From DASVEG01 sp036380695 (GTDB lineage: Bacteria; Actinomycetota; Acidimicrobiia; Acidimicrobiales; CADCTF01), in assembly GCA_036380695.1 (NCBI GenBank), contig DASVEG010000345.1, positions 1 to 12,601 on the forward strand: a stretch of DNA of 12,601 nucleotides. Direction: 5' to 3'. The position numbers were made by a program, and so were the translations under genes. Under the pieces are notes generated by a model that saw only the letters and a program-made list of their open reading frames with translations, was not told the DNA's origin and ran no database searches. Below, piece after piece: positions 1-7,542 of the stretch (position 1 is the first letter of the stretch; each line of letters begins with the position of its first letter).

Positions 1-71
1 CACCATCCGCCGCCCGCCGCCCACCCCCCCACCCGCCGCCCACCCCCCCACCCGCCGCCCACCATCCGCCG
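1..71. repeat. C-rich tandem repeat upstream of sbcD
   Basis: A 19-bp unit (CCCGCCGCCCACCCCCCCA) occurs at 13-31 and 32-50 and partly at 51-63. The array is bracketed by two copies of CACCATCCGCCG at 1-12 and 60-71. The complementary strand therefore carries runs of three to seven G separated by short spacers, which could fold as a G-quadruplex; that folding is inference. The array may begin before the window. No coding signal is seen here. Confidence 0.85.
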
Positions 72-114
72 TTCGAAATCACAGGCGTGTAGTTCCGTTG
101 TCACACCCGTCCCG

Positions 115-120
115 TACGCT
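115..120 (+). promoter_or_regulatory. putative -10 element of sbcD (leaderless)
   Basis: TACGCT fits the actinobacterial TANNNT -10 consensus and ends 6 nt before the ATG at 127, so transcription would start at or next to the start codon. No Shine-Dalgarno sequence is visible upstream of that ATG. A TTGTCA at 98-103 is only 11 nt away, too close to be the matching -35. Confidence 0.4.
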
Positions 121-126
121 TATGGC

Positions 127-1254
127 ATGCGTGTAGCCGCCGTCGGGGATGCCCACCTCGGTCGCTCCTACCTCAACGTCACCACGCCCGAGGGCGTCAA
201 CCAGCGCGAACGCGATTTCGAAGTGTCGTTCGAGGGCGCGGTCGACGTCGCGCTGTCGCAGTCCCCCGACCTCGTCGTGTGGCTGGGCGACGTGTTCGAC
301 CACCCGCGGCCGACGTACCGCTCGTTCCGCGTCGCGCAGCGGGCGCTGTCGCGGATCCGCGACCACGGCGTCCCGTGCGTGGTCATCAGCGGCAACCACG
401 ACACGCCTCGCCTACCGGGCACCGGGTCGCCCTACTCGGCGCTGGCCGACACGTTCCGCGAGTTCCACTTCGCTCACCGCTTGCAGTACGAGCGCTTCGA
501 GCTGCCGGGCGTCGTCGTCCACGCCGTCCCCCAGATGATGTCGGTGGAGGCGACGCTCGACGCGCTCGAAGAAGCCGACCGGCTCCGCTCGCTCGACCGC
601 ACCAACCTCCTCCTCACCCACCCGCGCCTCACGCAGGTCGTCCCCGACCGCTACACCGACATCAACGAGATCGAGATCGATGCGAGCTCGCTGCCCACGT
701 CCGACCTCGTCCTTCTCGGCCACTGGCACGTGCACACCCACGTGCGCGATCGCGTCTGGTACGCGGGGTCGACCGACTCGTTCACCTTCGCCGACGACCC
801 CGACAAGCCCAAAGGCGTGGTCGTGCTCGACACCGACACCGGCGCGTGCACCCACGTGCCGATCGACGGGCAGCGCCAGCTCGTCACCCTCGAGTCGGTG
901 TACGCCGCGGGGCTCGGCCCTGCCGAGGTGCTCGCCGCCATCACCTCTCGCGCCGAGGCAGCACCAGACGGCGCCGTCGCGAGGTTGTACCTCGACGCCG
1001 TGGAGCCCGAGGTCTACCGCCTGCTCGACGTCGACGCGATCCGCGCCTCGTCCGCCCACCTGCTCAACCTCAAGCTGCACCCGACGTTCGTGGCGATCGA
1101 CAACAAGGTGAGCCCCGGCGAGCTCGAGCTCGACTCGATGCCGGCCCGCTGGGAGCGTTACGTCGCCGCGCAAGACCTGGTCGATCTCGACCGCGACCGC
1201 ATCCGCACCCTCGGGCTCGACTACCTCTCGCGGGCGGTGGAGGTGGCCGAGTAG
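127..1254 (+). CDS. sbcD: SbcD/Mre11-like DNA repair nuclease
   Basis: A calcineurin-type metallophosphoesterase of 375 aa, the nuclease half of the SbcCD (Mre11-Rad50) complex that processes double-strand ends and hairpins in the cytoplasm. The metal-binding motifs appear in order: GDAHLG with D8 and H10, GDVFDH with D55 and H59, SGNHD with N90, H91 and D92, TH at 164-165, and GHWHVH with H199, H201 and H203. The C-terminal part (about 270-375) is the variable capping and Rad50-binding region. Length fits bacterial SbcD (about 340-420 aa). The ATG at 127 is chosen because the phosphoesterase fold starts at once and a -10 hexamer lies 6 nt upstream; the ATG at 122 is out of frame. sbcC follows 2 nt after the stop, so the two genes form an operon. 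Confidence 0.92.
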   Translation: MRVAAVGDAHLGRSYLNVTTPEGVNQRERDFEVSFEGAVDVALSQSPDLVVWLGDVFDHPRPTYRSFRVAQRALSRIRDHGVPCVVISGNHDTPRLPGTGSPYSALADTFREFHFAHRLQYERFELPGVVVHAVPQMMSVEATLDALEEADRLRSLDRTNLLLTHPRLTQVVPDRYTDINEIEIDASSLPTSDLVLLGHWHVHTHVRDRVWYAGSTDSFTFADDPDKPKGVVVLDTDTGACTHVPIDGQRQLVTLESVYAAGLGPAEVLAAITSRAEAAPDGAVARLYLDAVEPEVYRLLDVDAIRASSAHLLNLKLHPTFVAIDNKVSPGELELDSMPARWERYVAAQDLVDLDRDRIRTLGLDYLSRAVEVAE

Positions 1255-1256
1255 CG

Positions 1257-3536
1257 GTGCAGATCACGAGGCTCTACCTCCGCAACTACCGGGTCTACGA
1301 GCACGAGCTCGACCTCGCGGTGCCCGCCGGGCTCGTCGGCGTCTACGGCCCGAACGGCGCGGGCAAGTCGGCGCTGCTCGAGAGCATCCTCTGGACGCTG
1401 TGGGGTCGCAGCCGCACGGCGAAGGAAGACGTCCGCACCTCGGGGGTGAACGGCGACTGCATCACGGAGGTCGAGTTCGAACACGAGGGCCACCTCTTCC
1501 TCGTGCGCAGGGTCGTCACCGGCATCAACGCGACCGTGAAGGCCGAGGCGTGGTCCGACAAGCTGCAGGTCGCGGCGGGCGTGCGCGACGTCCGCCAGTA
1601 CCTCCACTCCGTGCTGGGGATGGACGACGCCGCCTTCCGCGCGTCGGTCTTCGCGGAGCAGAAGCAGATCGCGTCGTTCAGCAGCCAGACGCCGACGGCG
1701 CGGCGCGACCTCATCCTTCGCCTGCTCGGCATCACCCCGCTCGACGTGGCGCGCGACGCGGCCCGCAAGGACGCGAAGCAGGCACGAGACGACGTCGACC
1801 GCGTGCGCGGGCTGCTGGTCGACCTCGACGAGTTGCGGCCCCGCGTCGAGCAGGCGCGCGCCGCGGCGGAGAGCGCGGCAGCCGACGCTGCGTCCGAAGC
1901 GACCGCCGAGGCGACGGCCAGGCAGCGGGCGGCCGACGCGGAGAAGGCGTTCGCCGATCTCGACGAGGTCCGCCAGGAGTACGACGCGCTGGTGAGAGAG
2001 GGCAGGGCGGCGAAGGCCGAGGTCGAGCGGGCGCGCGAGCACGTCGTCGCCCTCGACACCGAGCTCGCCGAGCTGGCCGAGGCAGAGGCGCGGCTCGCAC
2101 CGTTGGTCGAGGCGGCGGCGGGGCTCGACGAGGCGGAGGCGCGGCTCCGATCGGTCGAGTCGTACGAACGGGCCGAAGCCGGGCTCCGGCGGTTGCCGGA
2201 GGCGACGCAAGAGCCGCCCGACATCGACGAAGCCGCGATCGAGGCCGCCCAGGCCCACGCCGAGCGGGTTGCAAGCGTGCTCGCGTCGGTCACGGGCGAA
2301 CGCAAGGCGGCCGAAGCCGAGGTGGCCAGGGCGAGGCAGCACCTCGAACGGTCGTCCGGCCTGTCGGCCGAGGGCGACTGCCCCCTGTGCGGGCAGGAGT
2401 TGGGCGCGGCCTTCGAGCAGGTGCAGTCCCACCGGCAAGCGGAGGTCGCCGAGGCCGAGGCGCGCGTCGAGGCGCTCGCGCGCGACGAACACGCCGCAGC
2501 CCGCGAGGCCGAACAGGTCACCGCCGCGCTGAAGGCGCTCCTCGCGTCGGCGAAGGCCGCCAGGGCGGCGAAGGACACGTGGCTGCGGGCGAACGAAGAC
2601 CGGCGGGCCGTCGAGCGAGCCCTCGCCGAGGCAACCGCCGCGCTCGGGAGGCCCGCGGAGCCGGGCGAGGGCGACCGGCTGCGGTCCGACGTCGCGATCT
2701 GCCGCGCGGCCGCCCGCGACGCGGCGCGTCTCGAAGGCACGCTCGCGCGCAAGCCCGTCGCCACCAAGGCGAGGGCGGAGGCCGAGTCGCACGCGGTCGA
2801 GGCTGAGAGCCGGCGGGTCGTGCTGCTCGACAAGGTGAAGGCGCTCGCCTTCAGCCAGGACAAGCTCGACCGCGTCCGCGCCGAGCGCGACGAGCAGCGC
2901 CGGCTGGCCGAGGTCGCGGCGAAGGCGGCCGCCGACGCGCGCATGGCCGCGGAGCGGGCCAAGGTGCAGGCCGAAGCCGAAGCGCAGCGGTTGGCCGACG
3001 CCGAAGTGCAGCACGCGGCGCTGGCCGAGCGCACCGACGACGCCCGACACCTTGGCCGCCTCGCCGACCTCATGAACTCGTTCCGCACGAGCGTGGTCGG
3101 CACGATTGGGCCGCGTCTGTCCGCCCAGGCCGCGAGCCTCTTCGACGAGCTCACCGACCACGAGTACGACGAGCTCAAGATCGACCCGGAGAGCTACGAG
3201 ATCCGCATCAGCGACGCGGGCCGCGAGTACGGCATGGATCGCTTCTCGGGGTCGGAGACCGACCTCGCCAACCTTGCCCTGCGCGTAGCGATCAGCGAGC
3301 AGGTGCGCTTCCAGTCGGGCGGCGCGGTGGGGCTGCTCGTGCTCGACGAGGTGTTCGGCCCGCTCGACGACGACCGCCGCGAGCGGATGTTGCTCGCGCT
3401 CGAGCGGCTGCGGAACCGGTTCCGCCAGATCCTCGTCGTCACCCACGCGACCGAGATCAAGGAGCAGCTCCCGAGCGCGATCGAGGTGGTGAAGCTGCCG
3501 GGCCGCAGGGCCACCGCCCGCGTCATCGGCGTCTAG
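1257..3536 (+). CDS. sbcC: SbcC/Rad50-like ATPase with zinc hook
   Basis: ABC-type SMC-like ATPase of 759 aa that partners the upstream nuclease. Visible elements: N-terminal fold with Walker A GPNGAGKS (31-38), a Q-loop region FAEQKQ (132-137), a long Ala/Glu/Arg-rich coiled coil (roughly 165-630) interrupted by the zinc hook CPLC (C375 and C378), the ABC signature FSGSE (663-667), Walker B LLVLDE (693-698, D697/E698) and the H-loop with H730. GTG at 1257 is taken as the start: it lies 2 nt after the sbcD stop, GGAGGT at 1239-1244 is a Shine-Dalgarno sequence about 12 nt upstream, and translation gives the usual Rad50 opening MQITRLYLRNYR. The same frame is open much further upstream, but that overlaps sbcD and is not coding. 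The protein is shorter than E. coli SbcC (over 1000 aa), nearer archaeal Rad50 size. It ends 4 nt from the convergent pyruvate kinase gene. Confidence 0.92.
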   Translation: MQITRLYLRNYRVYEHELDLAVPAGLVGVYGPNGAGKSALLESILWTLWGRSRTAKEDVRTSGVNGDCITEVEFEHEGHLFLVRRVVTGINATVKAEAWSDKLQVAAGVRDVRQYLHSVLGMDDAAFRASVFAEQKQIASFSSQTPTARRDLILRLLGITPLDVARDAARKDAKQARDDVDRVRGLLVDLDELRPRVEQARAAAESAAADAASEATAEATARQRAADAEKAFADLDEVRQEYDALVREGRAAKAEVERAREHVVALDTELAELAEAEARLAPLVEAAAGLDEAEARLRSVESYERAEAGLRRLPEATQEPPDIDEAAIEAAQAHAERVASVLASVTGERKAAEAEVARARQHLERSSGLSAEGDCPLCGQELGAAFEQVQSHRQAEVAEAEARVEALARDEHAAAREAEQVTAALKALLASAKAARAAKDTWLRANEDRRAVERALAEATAALGRPAEPGEGDRLRSDVAICRAAARDAARLEGTLARKPVATKARAEAESHAVEAESRRVVLLDKVKALAFSQDKLDRVRAERDEQRRLAEVAAKAAADARMAAERAKVQAEAEAQRLADAEVQHAALAERTDDARHLGRLADLMNSFRTSVVGTIGPRLSAQAASLFDELTDHEYDELKIDPESYEIRISDAGREYGMDRFSGSETDLANLALRVAISEQVRFQSGGAVGLLVLDEVFGPLDDDRRERMLLALERLRNRFRQILVVTHATEIKEQLPSAIEVVKLPGRRATARVIGV

Positions 3537-3540
3537 CGCG

Positions 3541-4989
3541 TCAGCGCACGCGAACCAAGCGGAGCGTGTCGGTCGTCGGCTGCGGGTCGATGGGGTCGCC
3601 CGCCAGGACCGCGACGACGTCGTCGGATCGTGCGAGGCCGCGTTCGACGGCTTCCTTGACCGCGAACCAGACGATCTCGTCGGTCGTGGCGCGCCGCTCG
3701 CCGAGCACGGCCTCCACGCCCCACGACAACGTGAGCTGGCGTTGGGTCACCGCCGACGGCGTCACCGCGAGGATCGGCACCGGCGGACGGAAGCGCGCGA
3801 TCACGCGGGCGGTCGTGCCGCTGTTCGTGCACGCGACGATGAGGACCGCGCCCGCGTCGACCGCGGCCCGGAACGCGGCGGACGACGTCGCTTCGGTGAT
3901 GCGTTGGGTCGGGGTTGCCCTCGCGAGCCGCGTCGGTTGCTCGTCGACGAGCCGGTCGCTCCAGGTGGTGTGGTCGAAGTCGCGTTCGGCGCGCGCCGCG
4001 ACCGTCGCCATCGTGCGCACGGCTGCGGCCGGGTCGTGACCGATGGCCGTCTCTCCCGACAGCATCAGCGCGCTCGTCCCGTCGAAGACCGCGTTGGCGA
4101 TGTCGCTGACCTCGGCGCGCGTCGGCACGGGCGCGTGCACCATCGACTCGAGCATCTGCGTCGCCGTGATCACGGGGCGGCCGTAGAAGATGCCCGTCCG
4201 GATGATGCGCTTCTGGTAGTGCGGCACGTCCTCGAGCCGGCACCGGACGCCGAGGTCGCCACGGGCCACCATGATCACGTCAGCCGCCTCGACGATCTCG
4301 TCGAGCGAGTCGACGGCCTCCTGCGTCTCGATCTTTGCGCAGAGGAGGACGCCGGCCCCGACGCACGCAGCGCGCGCCCTCGCCAGGTCGTCCGCACCAC
4401 GGACGAACGAGACCGCGACCGCATCGACACCCGCGTCGATCACCTCGCCGAGGAGGCGGAGGTCGTCGGGCGTCGGCGTCGCCGCGGAGATCCGCGACGC
4501 GGGCAGGTGGATGCCGGGTCGCCCCTGCAGATGACCGCCGGACGCAACGGCTGCGCGCGCCACCTCGTGACCGACCTCGCCGACGACGACGCTGACGCCC
4601 CCGTCGCCGAGCGCGATGCGGTCACCGGCCCGGAGGTGGGCGACGACGCCTGGCGCGTCGATGGCGATCTCCCGCTCGTCGCTCGACCCGCCCGGCGTCG
4701 CCTCGCGCAGCACGACGGGCGCGCCCTCGACCAGCCACGCGCCACCCTCGCGGAACGACTGCACCCGCAGCTTCGGCCCCGGCAGATCGACGAGCACGCC
4801 GACGGGATGGCCGACCTCGGCGGACAACCGGCGGACGCCTTCGATGCGGGCACGCGCCTCCGACGGCTCGCCGTGCGCGAGCGACACCCGCACCGCGTCG
4901 ACCCCGGCTTCGATGACGGCCCGCAGGACCCGTTCGTCGTCGGTCGCGGGCCCGACGGTCGCGACGATCTTGGTCCGGCGGCCAGCCAT
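3541..4989 (-). CDS. pyk: pyruvate kinase
   Basis: Converts phosphoenolpyruvate and ADP to pyruvate and ATP, the last step of glycolysis. At 482 aa it is normal family length. Hallmarks: KIVATVGPA (7-15), the active-site AKIET with K219 and E221, MVARGDLGV with D245, VITATQMLESM (273-283), the PTRAEVSDIANAV segment with the SGET loop, and a C-terminal domain beginning near TNSGTTARVIARF. The residue after GP in GPKLR (K73) matches the Lys found in K+-independent pyruvate kinases. Oddly, the usual NFSHG motif reads SLAHG (36-40), losing the Asn and Ser that hold K+ in other enzymes. It lies 22 nt downstream of the RNB ribonuclease gene on the same strand with only a weak Shine-Dalgarno (TAGGGT), so the two are probably cotranscribed. 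It converges with sbcC with no room for a terminator. Confidence 0.93.
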   Translation of the reverse strand: MAGRRTKIVATVGPATDDERVLRAVIEAGVDAVRVSLAHGEPSEARARIEGVRRLSAEVGHPVGVLVDLPGPKLRVQSFREGGAWLVEGAPVVLREATPGGSSDEREIAIDAPGVVAHLRAGDRIALGDGGVSVVVGEVGHEVARAAVASGGHLQGRPGIHLPASRISAATPTPDDLRLLGEVIDAGVDAVAVSFVRGADDLARARAACVGAGVLLCAKIETQEAVDSLDEIVEAADVIMVARGDLGVRCRLEDVPHYQKRIIRTGIFYGRPVITATQMLESMVHAPVPTRAEVSDIANAVFDGTSALMLSGETAIGHDPAAAVRTMATVAARAERDFDHTTWSDRLVDEQPTRLARATPTQRITEATSSAAFRAAVDAGAVLIVACTNSGTTARVIARFRPPVPILAVTPSAVTQRQLTLSWGVEAVLGERRATTDEIVWFAVKEAVERGLARSDDVVAVLAGDPIDPQPTTDTLRLVRVR

Positions 4990-5011
4990 CGAACGACCCT
5001 AGTGATCGGCC

Positions 5012-6469
5012 CTAGCGCTCGGCGTGGACCGCGAGCTCGACCCGGCGGGCCGCGGGGTCGGCCGACACGACCCGGACGCGGACAACGTCGCCGGCAGACA
5101 GGGCGTGCGAGGCGGAGGGCGAGAGCCGCGCCAGCACCGCCGGGCGGCGCACCTGCACCTGCGCTCCCCTCTCACCGGTGCCGACGACGACGGCGTCGAG
5201 CACGTCGCCGACGCGCCCGCTCAGGACGACCGCCTCGACCAGATCGGCGGCGCGTGCGTCCGCCGAGCCTTCGCGCTGCCGGGCCGCCTGCATGAGCTCG
5301 GGCAGTTCGGCGAGCGCTTCGCGCGCCCAGGCCGGCGGTTCGCGACCGGTCGTCACCGCCAGCACGATCTCGTTCGCGAAGCGGTCGACCAGGCGTCGGA
5401 GCGGCGCGGTCACGTGCGCGTAGGGCGCCGCGACCGCGGCGTGCGCCGGGTCTGCCGGTCGCGGCAGGTCGGGCTCGTCGAACGAGGCGTAGCCCGCGCC
5501 GCGGAACAAGCGCGTCGCCTGCGCGAGGAAAGCAGCGTGGTCCGGAACGGCGGGCTCGAGCGAGCGGATCACGTGTGCGTAGGGCGCGCCCCTCGGCCAC
5601 GGGACGTCGAGCGCTCTCGCCCTGCGGCGCAGCGCGTCGACGGTGTCGGGCGAGGGCGCGGGCAGCTTGCGGACCACGCCAACACCGGCGTCGAGCATCA
5701 GGCCTGCGGCGGCCATGCCGGTCATCAGCGAGAGCTGCGCGTTCCATCCCTCGACGGCGAGCGGCGCGCGGTACACGAGCTCGTACCGTCCCGCCGCCTC
5801 GACGACAACCTGCTCGGGAACGCGCAGGCTGACACCGCCGCGGGCGACCTCCAGTGCTTCGCGGCGGAGGCCGACCTCACGCAGGAGCTGGATGCACTCG
5901 TCCGCGTTGCCGGCGTCGAGCGCGGCCTGCGCCTCTTCGTAGGTGTAGCGGCGGCGGCTCCGGACGCGGGCCCGTCGCAGGGTGGTGGAGGTCGGCTCGC
6001 CGGCGTCGTCGAGCGTAAAGGTCCACACCAACGCTTGCCGTTCCTGGCCGGGCAGCAGGCTCGCCGCGCCTTCGCTGAGCACCGGCGGGTGCAGGGGCGC
6101 GCGGGCGTCGGGCAGGTAGACGGTGACGCCGCGACGGCGAGCGGCGTCGTCGAGGGCGCCGCCAGGCTTCACGAACGCGCCGACGTCGGCGATGGCGTAG
6201 TGGACGATGAACCCGTCCCCGCCGGGGGCTGGCTCGATCGCCAGGGCCTGGTCGAGGTCGAGGCTGCCTGGCGGGTCGAGCGTGACGAACGGGATGTCGC
6301 GGAGGTCGACGCCGGCCTCGGTGTGCGGACCGGCCACTGCCGCTGCTTCCGCTTCTGCCTGTGCGCCGGTCGGGAAGGCGATCTCGATGTCGAGCTCGTC
6401 CCGGATGGCGTCGAACCCCGGGCGCAGCGAGTCGGTGCCGGTCGTGAGGCGCACGGGTGAGACGGGCAT
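5012..6469 (-). CDS. RNB-domain (RNase II family) ribonuclease
   Basis: A 485-aa 3'-5' exoribonuclease-type protein of RNA decay. The RNB catalytic block appears as TLDPPGSLDLDQA (63-75), aligning with the four Asp of E. coli RNase II as D65, D71, D73 and Q74, so the fourth Asp is Gln. VHYAIADVGAFV follows, and the conserved RNB 3' motif YAHVTAPLRR is at 350-359. The last 70 residues (RVGDVLDAVV to the end) look like an S1/OB-type RNA-binding fold. No N-terminal cold-shock domains are present, so it is compact compared with RNase II (about 640 aa) or RNase R. ATG at 6469 is chosen because the 100 extra codons open upstream are low-complexity and would run antisense through rnpB. It probably leads an operon with pyruvate kinase. 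Confidence 0.85.
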   Translation of the reverse strand: MPVSPVRLTTGTDSLRPGFDAIRDELDIEIAFPTGAQAEAEAAAVAGPHTEAGVDLRDIPFVTLDPPGSLDLDQALAIEPAPGGDGFIVHYAIADVGAFVKPGGALDDAARRRGVTVYLPDARAPLHPPVLSEGAASLLPGQERQALVWTFTLDDAGEPTSTTLRRARVRSRRRYTYEEAQAALDAGNADECIQLLREVGLRREALEVARGGVSLRVPEQVVVEAAGRYELVYRAPLAVEGWNAQLSLMTGMAAAGLMLDAGVGVVRKLPAPSPDTVDALRRRARALDVPWPRGAPYAHVIRSLEPAVPDHAAFLAQATRLFRGAGYASFDEPDLPRPADPAHAAVAAPYAHVTAPLRRLVDRFANEIVLAVTTGREPPAWAREALAELPELMQAARQREGSADARAADLVEAVVLSGRVGDVLDAVVVGTGERGAQVQVRRPAVLARLSPSASHALSAGDVVRVRVVSADPAARRVELAVHAER

Positions 6470-6495
6470 TGGGTCGCCATGATCGCTCCGTACGC

Positions 6496-6501
6496 GACAA
6501 T
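6496..6501 (+). promoter_or_regulatory. putative -10 element of rnpB
   Basis: GACAAT resembles a -10 hexamer and ends 5 nt before 6507, where the perfect P1 strand of the RNase P RNA begins, so a start at 6507-6508 fits the RNA 5' end. No convincing -35 is seen 16-18 nt upstream; TTGGGT at 6469-6474 would be 21 nt away. Confidence 0.4.
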
Positions 6502-6506
6502 GGGGA

Positions 6507-6891
<385 letters not shown>

Positions 6892-6915
6892 CTACCCACC
6901 AGGAACGCGCAGGAG

Positions 6916-7320
6916 TCAACGCGGGTCGCGGCGGCGCAGCCCGAACTCCGCTTCGACGAAGCGCCAGAACAGGTTCACGGCCTCGCCGGGCGGGCGCTCG
7001 ACGACCGTGTCGTGCCCGTTCACGGACCGGTGCTCGATGCGGACGTGTCCTCGGCGCTCCGCGGGGCGCAGCGAGCCGGGAGCACGCACGATCACGACGT
7101 CGATGGCGTGCGGACCCCCCACCGGCTTCGGCGCGACGAGCAGGTCGTGCATGGACGTCGTGACCGCGAGCACGGCGTCGGCCCCGTGGTCGAGCACGGA
7201 GTCGATGATGTCGAGGAGGTACGCGCCCTCGCCGTGCGTCCAAAGAATGCCGGAAAGGAAGGTGCGGACCTCGGCCCAGTCCCGCTCGAGGAACTTGGAC
7301 GACCACCCGAGGTTCTTCAC
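6916..7320 (-). CDS. hypothetical protein, 134 aa
   Basis: No family recognised. The product opens MKNLGWSSKFLERDW, has a hydrophobic alpha/beta-like middle (AYLLDIIDSVLDH, ADAVLAVTTSMHDLLV, AIDVVIVRAP) and ends with a helix-like segment around NLFWRFVEAEFGLRRR. No signal peptide or membrane segment is seen, so it is probably cytoplasmic. Its G/C-rich third positions match the chromosomal genes rather than the adjacent element. GTG at 7320 is the only in-frame start before the TGA at 7378-7380, and no Shine-Dalgarno is evident, so the start is uncertain. It lies 40 nt downstream of the original stop of the interrupted acetyltransferase gene on the same strand, so the two were probably cotranscribed. 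It may now depend on another promoter. Confidence 0.6.
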   Translation of the reverse strand: MKNLGWSSKFLERDWAEVRTFLSGILWTHGEGAYLLDIIDSVLDHGADAVLAVTTSMHDLLVAPKPVGGPHAIDVVIVRAPGSLRPAERRGHVRIEHRSVNGHDTVVERPPGEAVNLFWRFVEAEFGLRRRDPR

Positions 7321-7360
7321 GTGCCCAGTGTCGCTGCCATCGGCGCGGGGCCGCGTTGGT

Positions 7361-7494
7361 TTATGCGCTCCCCAGGATCAACGTCGGCGGGTCCCACGGC
7401 GGCGCCGCGACCTGCCGCACCACGTGGAGCAATTCACCGTGGGCCCCGTCGCCTTCGTCGACCTCCACCTCGATGTCCGCACCGTGACCGAGCA
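7361..7494 (-). pseudogene. 3' fragment of the interrupted GNAT acetyltransferase gene
   Basis: Read on the minus strand from the insertion junction, this gives an open frame of about 43 codons (LLGHGADIEVEVDEGDGAHG and on to PPTLILGSA) ending in TAA at 7361-7363. It is the severed C-terminal end of the gene whose 5' part lies at 10294-11017. Deleting 7489-10293, that is the element plus one copy of the 6-bp duplication, joins the two parts in frame: 169 + 128 nt = 99 codons including the stop. Positions 7489-7494 are the duplicated target copy. The fragment has no start of its own and is presumably not translated. Confidence 0.8.
7489..7494. repeat. target site duplication, left copy
   Basis: CGAGCA lies immediately outside the left terminal inverted repeat and is repeated exactly at 10294-10299 outside the right one. 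IS1595-family elements usually duplicate 8 bp; extending this match gives 7 of 8 identities (CGAGCAGG against CGAGCAGT), so a true 8-bp duplication with one change is possible. Confidence 0.75.
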
Positions 7495-7521
7495 GGGTAA
7501 CTATCCCTTGACTGTAGAGGC
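7495..7521 (+). repeat. left terminal inverted repeat
   Basis: Begins GGGTAACTATCCC and includes CTGTAGA at 7512-7518. Compared with the reverse complement of 10267-10293, 23 of 27 positions match, including the first 13 and the CTGTAGA block. It contains the TTGACT that serves as the likely -35 of the transposase promoter. Confidence 0.88.
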
Positions 7522-7536
7522 TCGCTAGAGCACACT
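7508..7536 (+). promoter_or_regulatory. putative transposase promoter
   Basis: TTGACT (7508-7513), inside the left inverted repeat, and CACACT (7531-7536) are 17 nt apart. The -10 ends 6 nt before the GTG start at 7543, suggesting a leaderless mRNA. The -35 is a good match and the -10 a poor one. Confidence 0.45.
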
Positions 7537-7542
7537 TGTGTT

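Noticed and set aside
1..71. CRISPR array
   Set aside because: The repeats are contiguous low-complexity units with no unique spacers.
279..1256. Upstream in-frame extension of sbcC by about 326 codons
   Set aside because: It is Arg/Pro/His-rich, overlaps all of sbcD in another frame and precedes the conserved Rad50 N-terminus. High GC keeps alternative frames open.
1221..3446. 741-codon minus-strand open frame antisense to sbcC
   Set aside because: Low-complexity Arg/Leu/Gly product with no domain; a shadow of the GC-rich coiled-coil coding strand.
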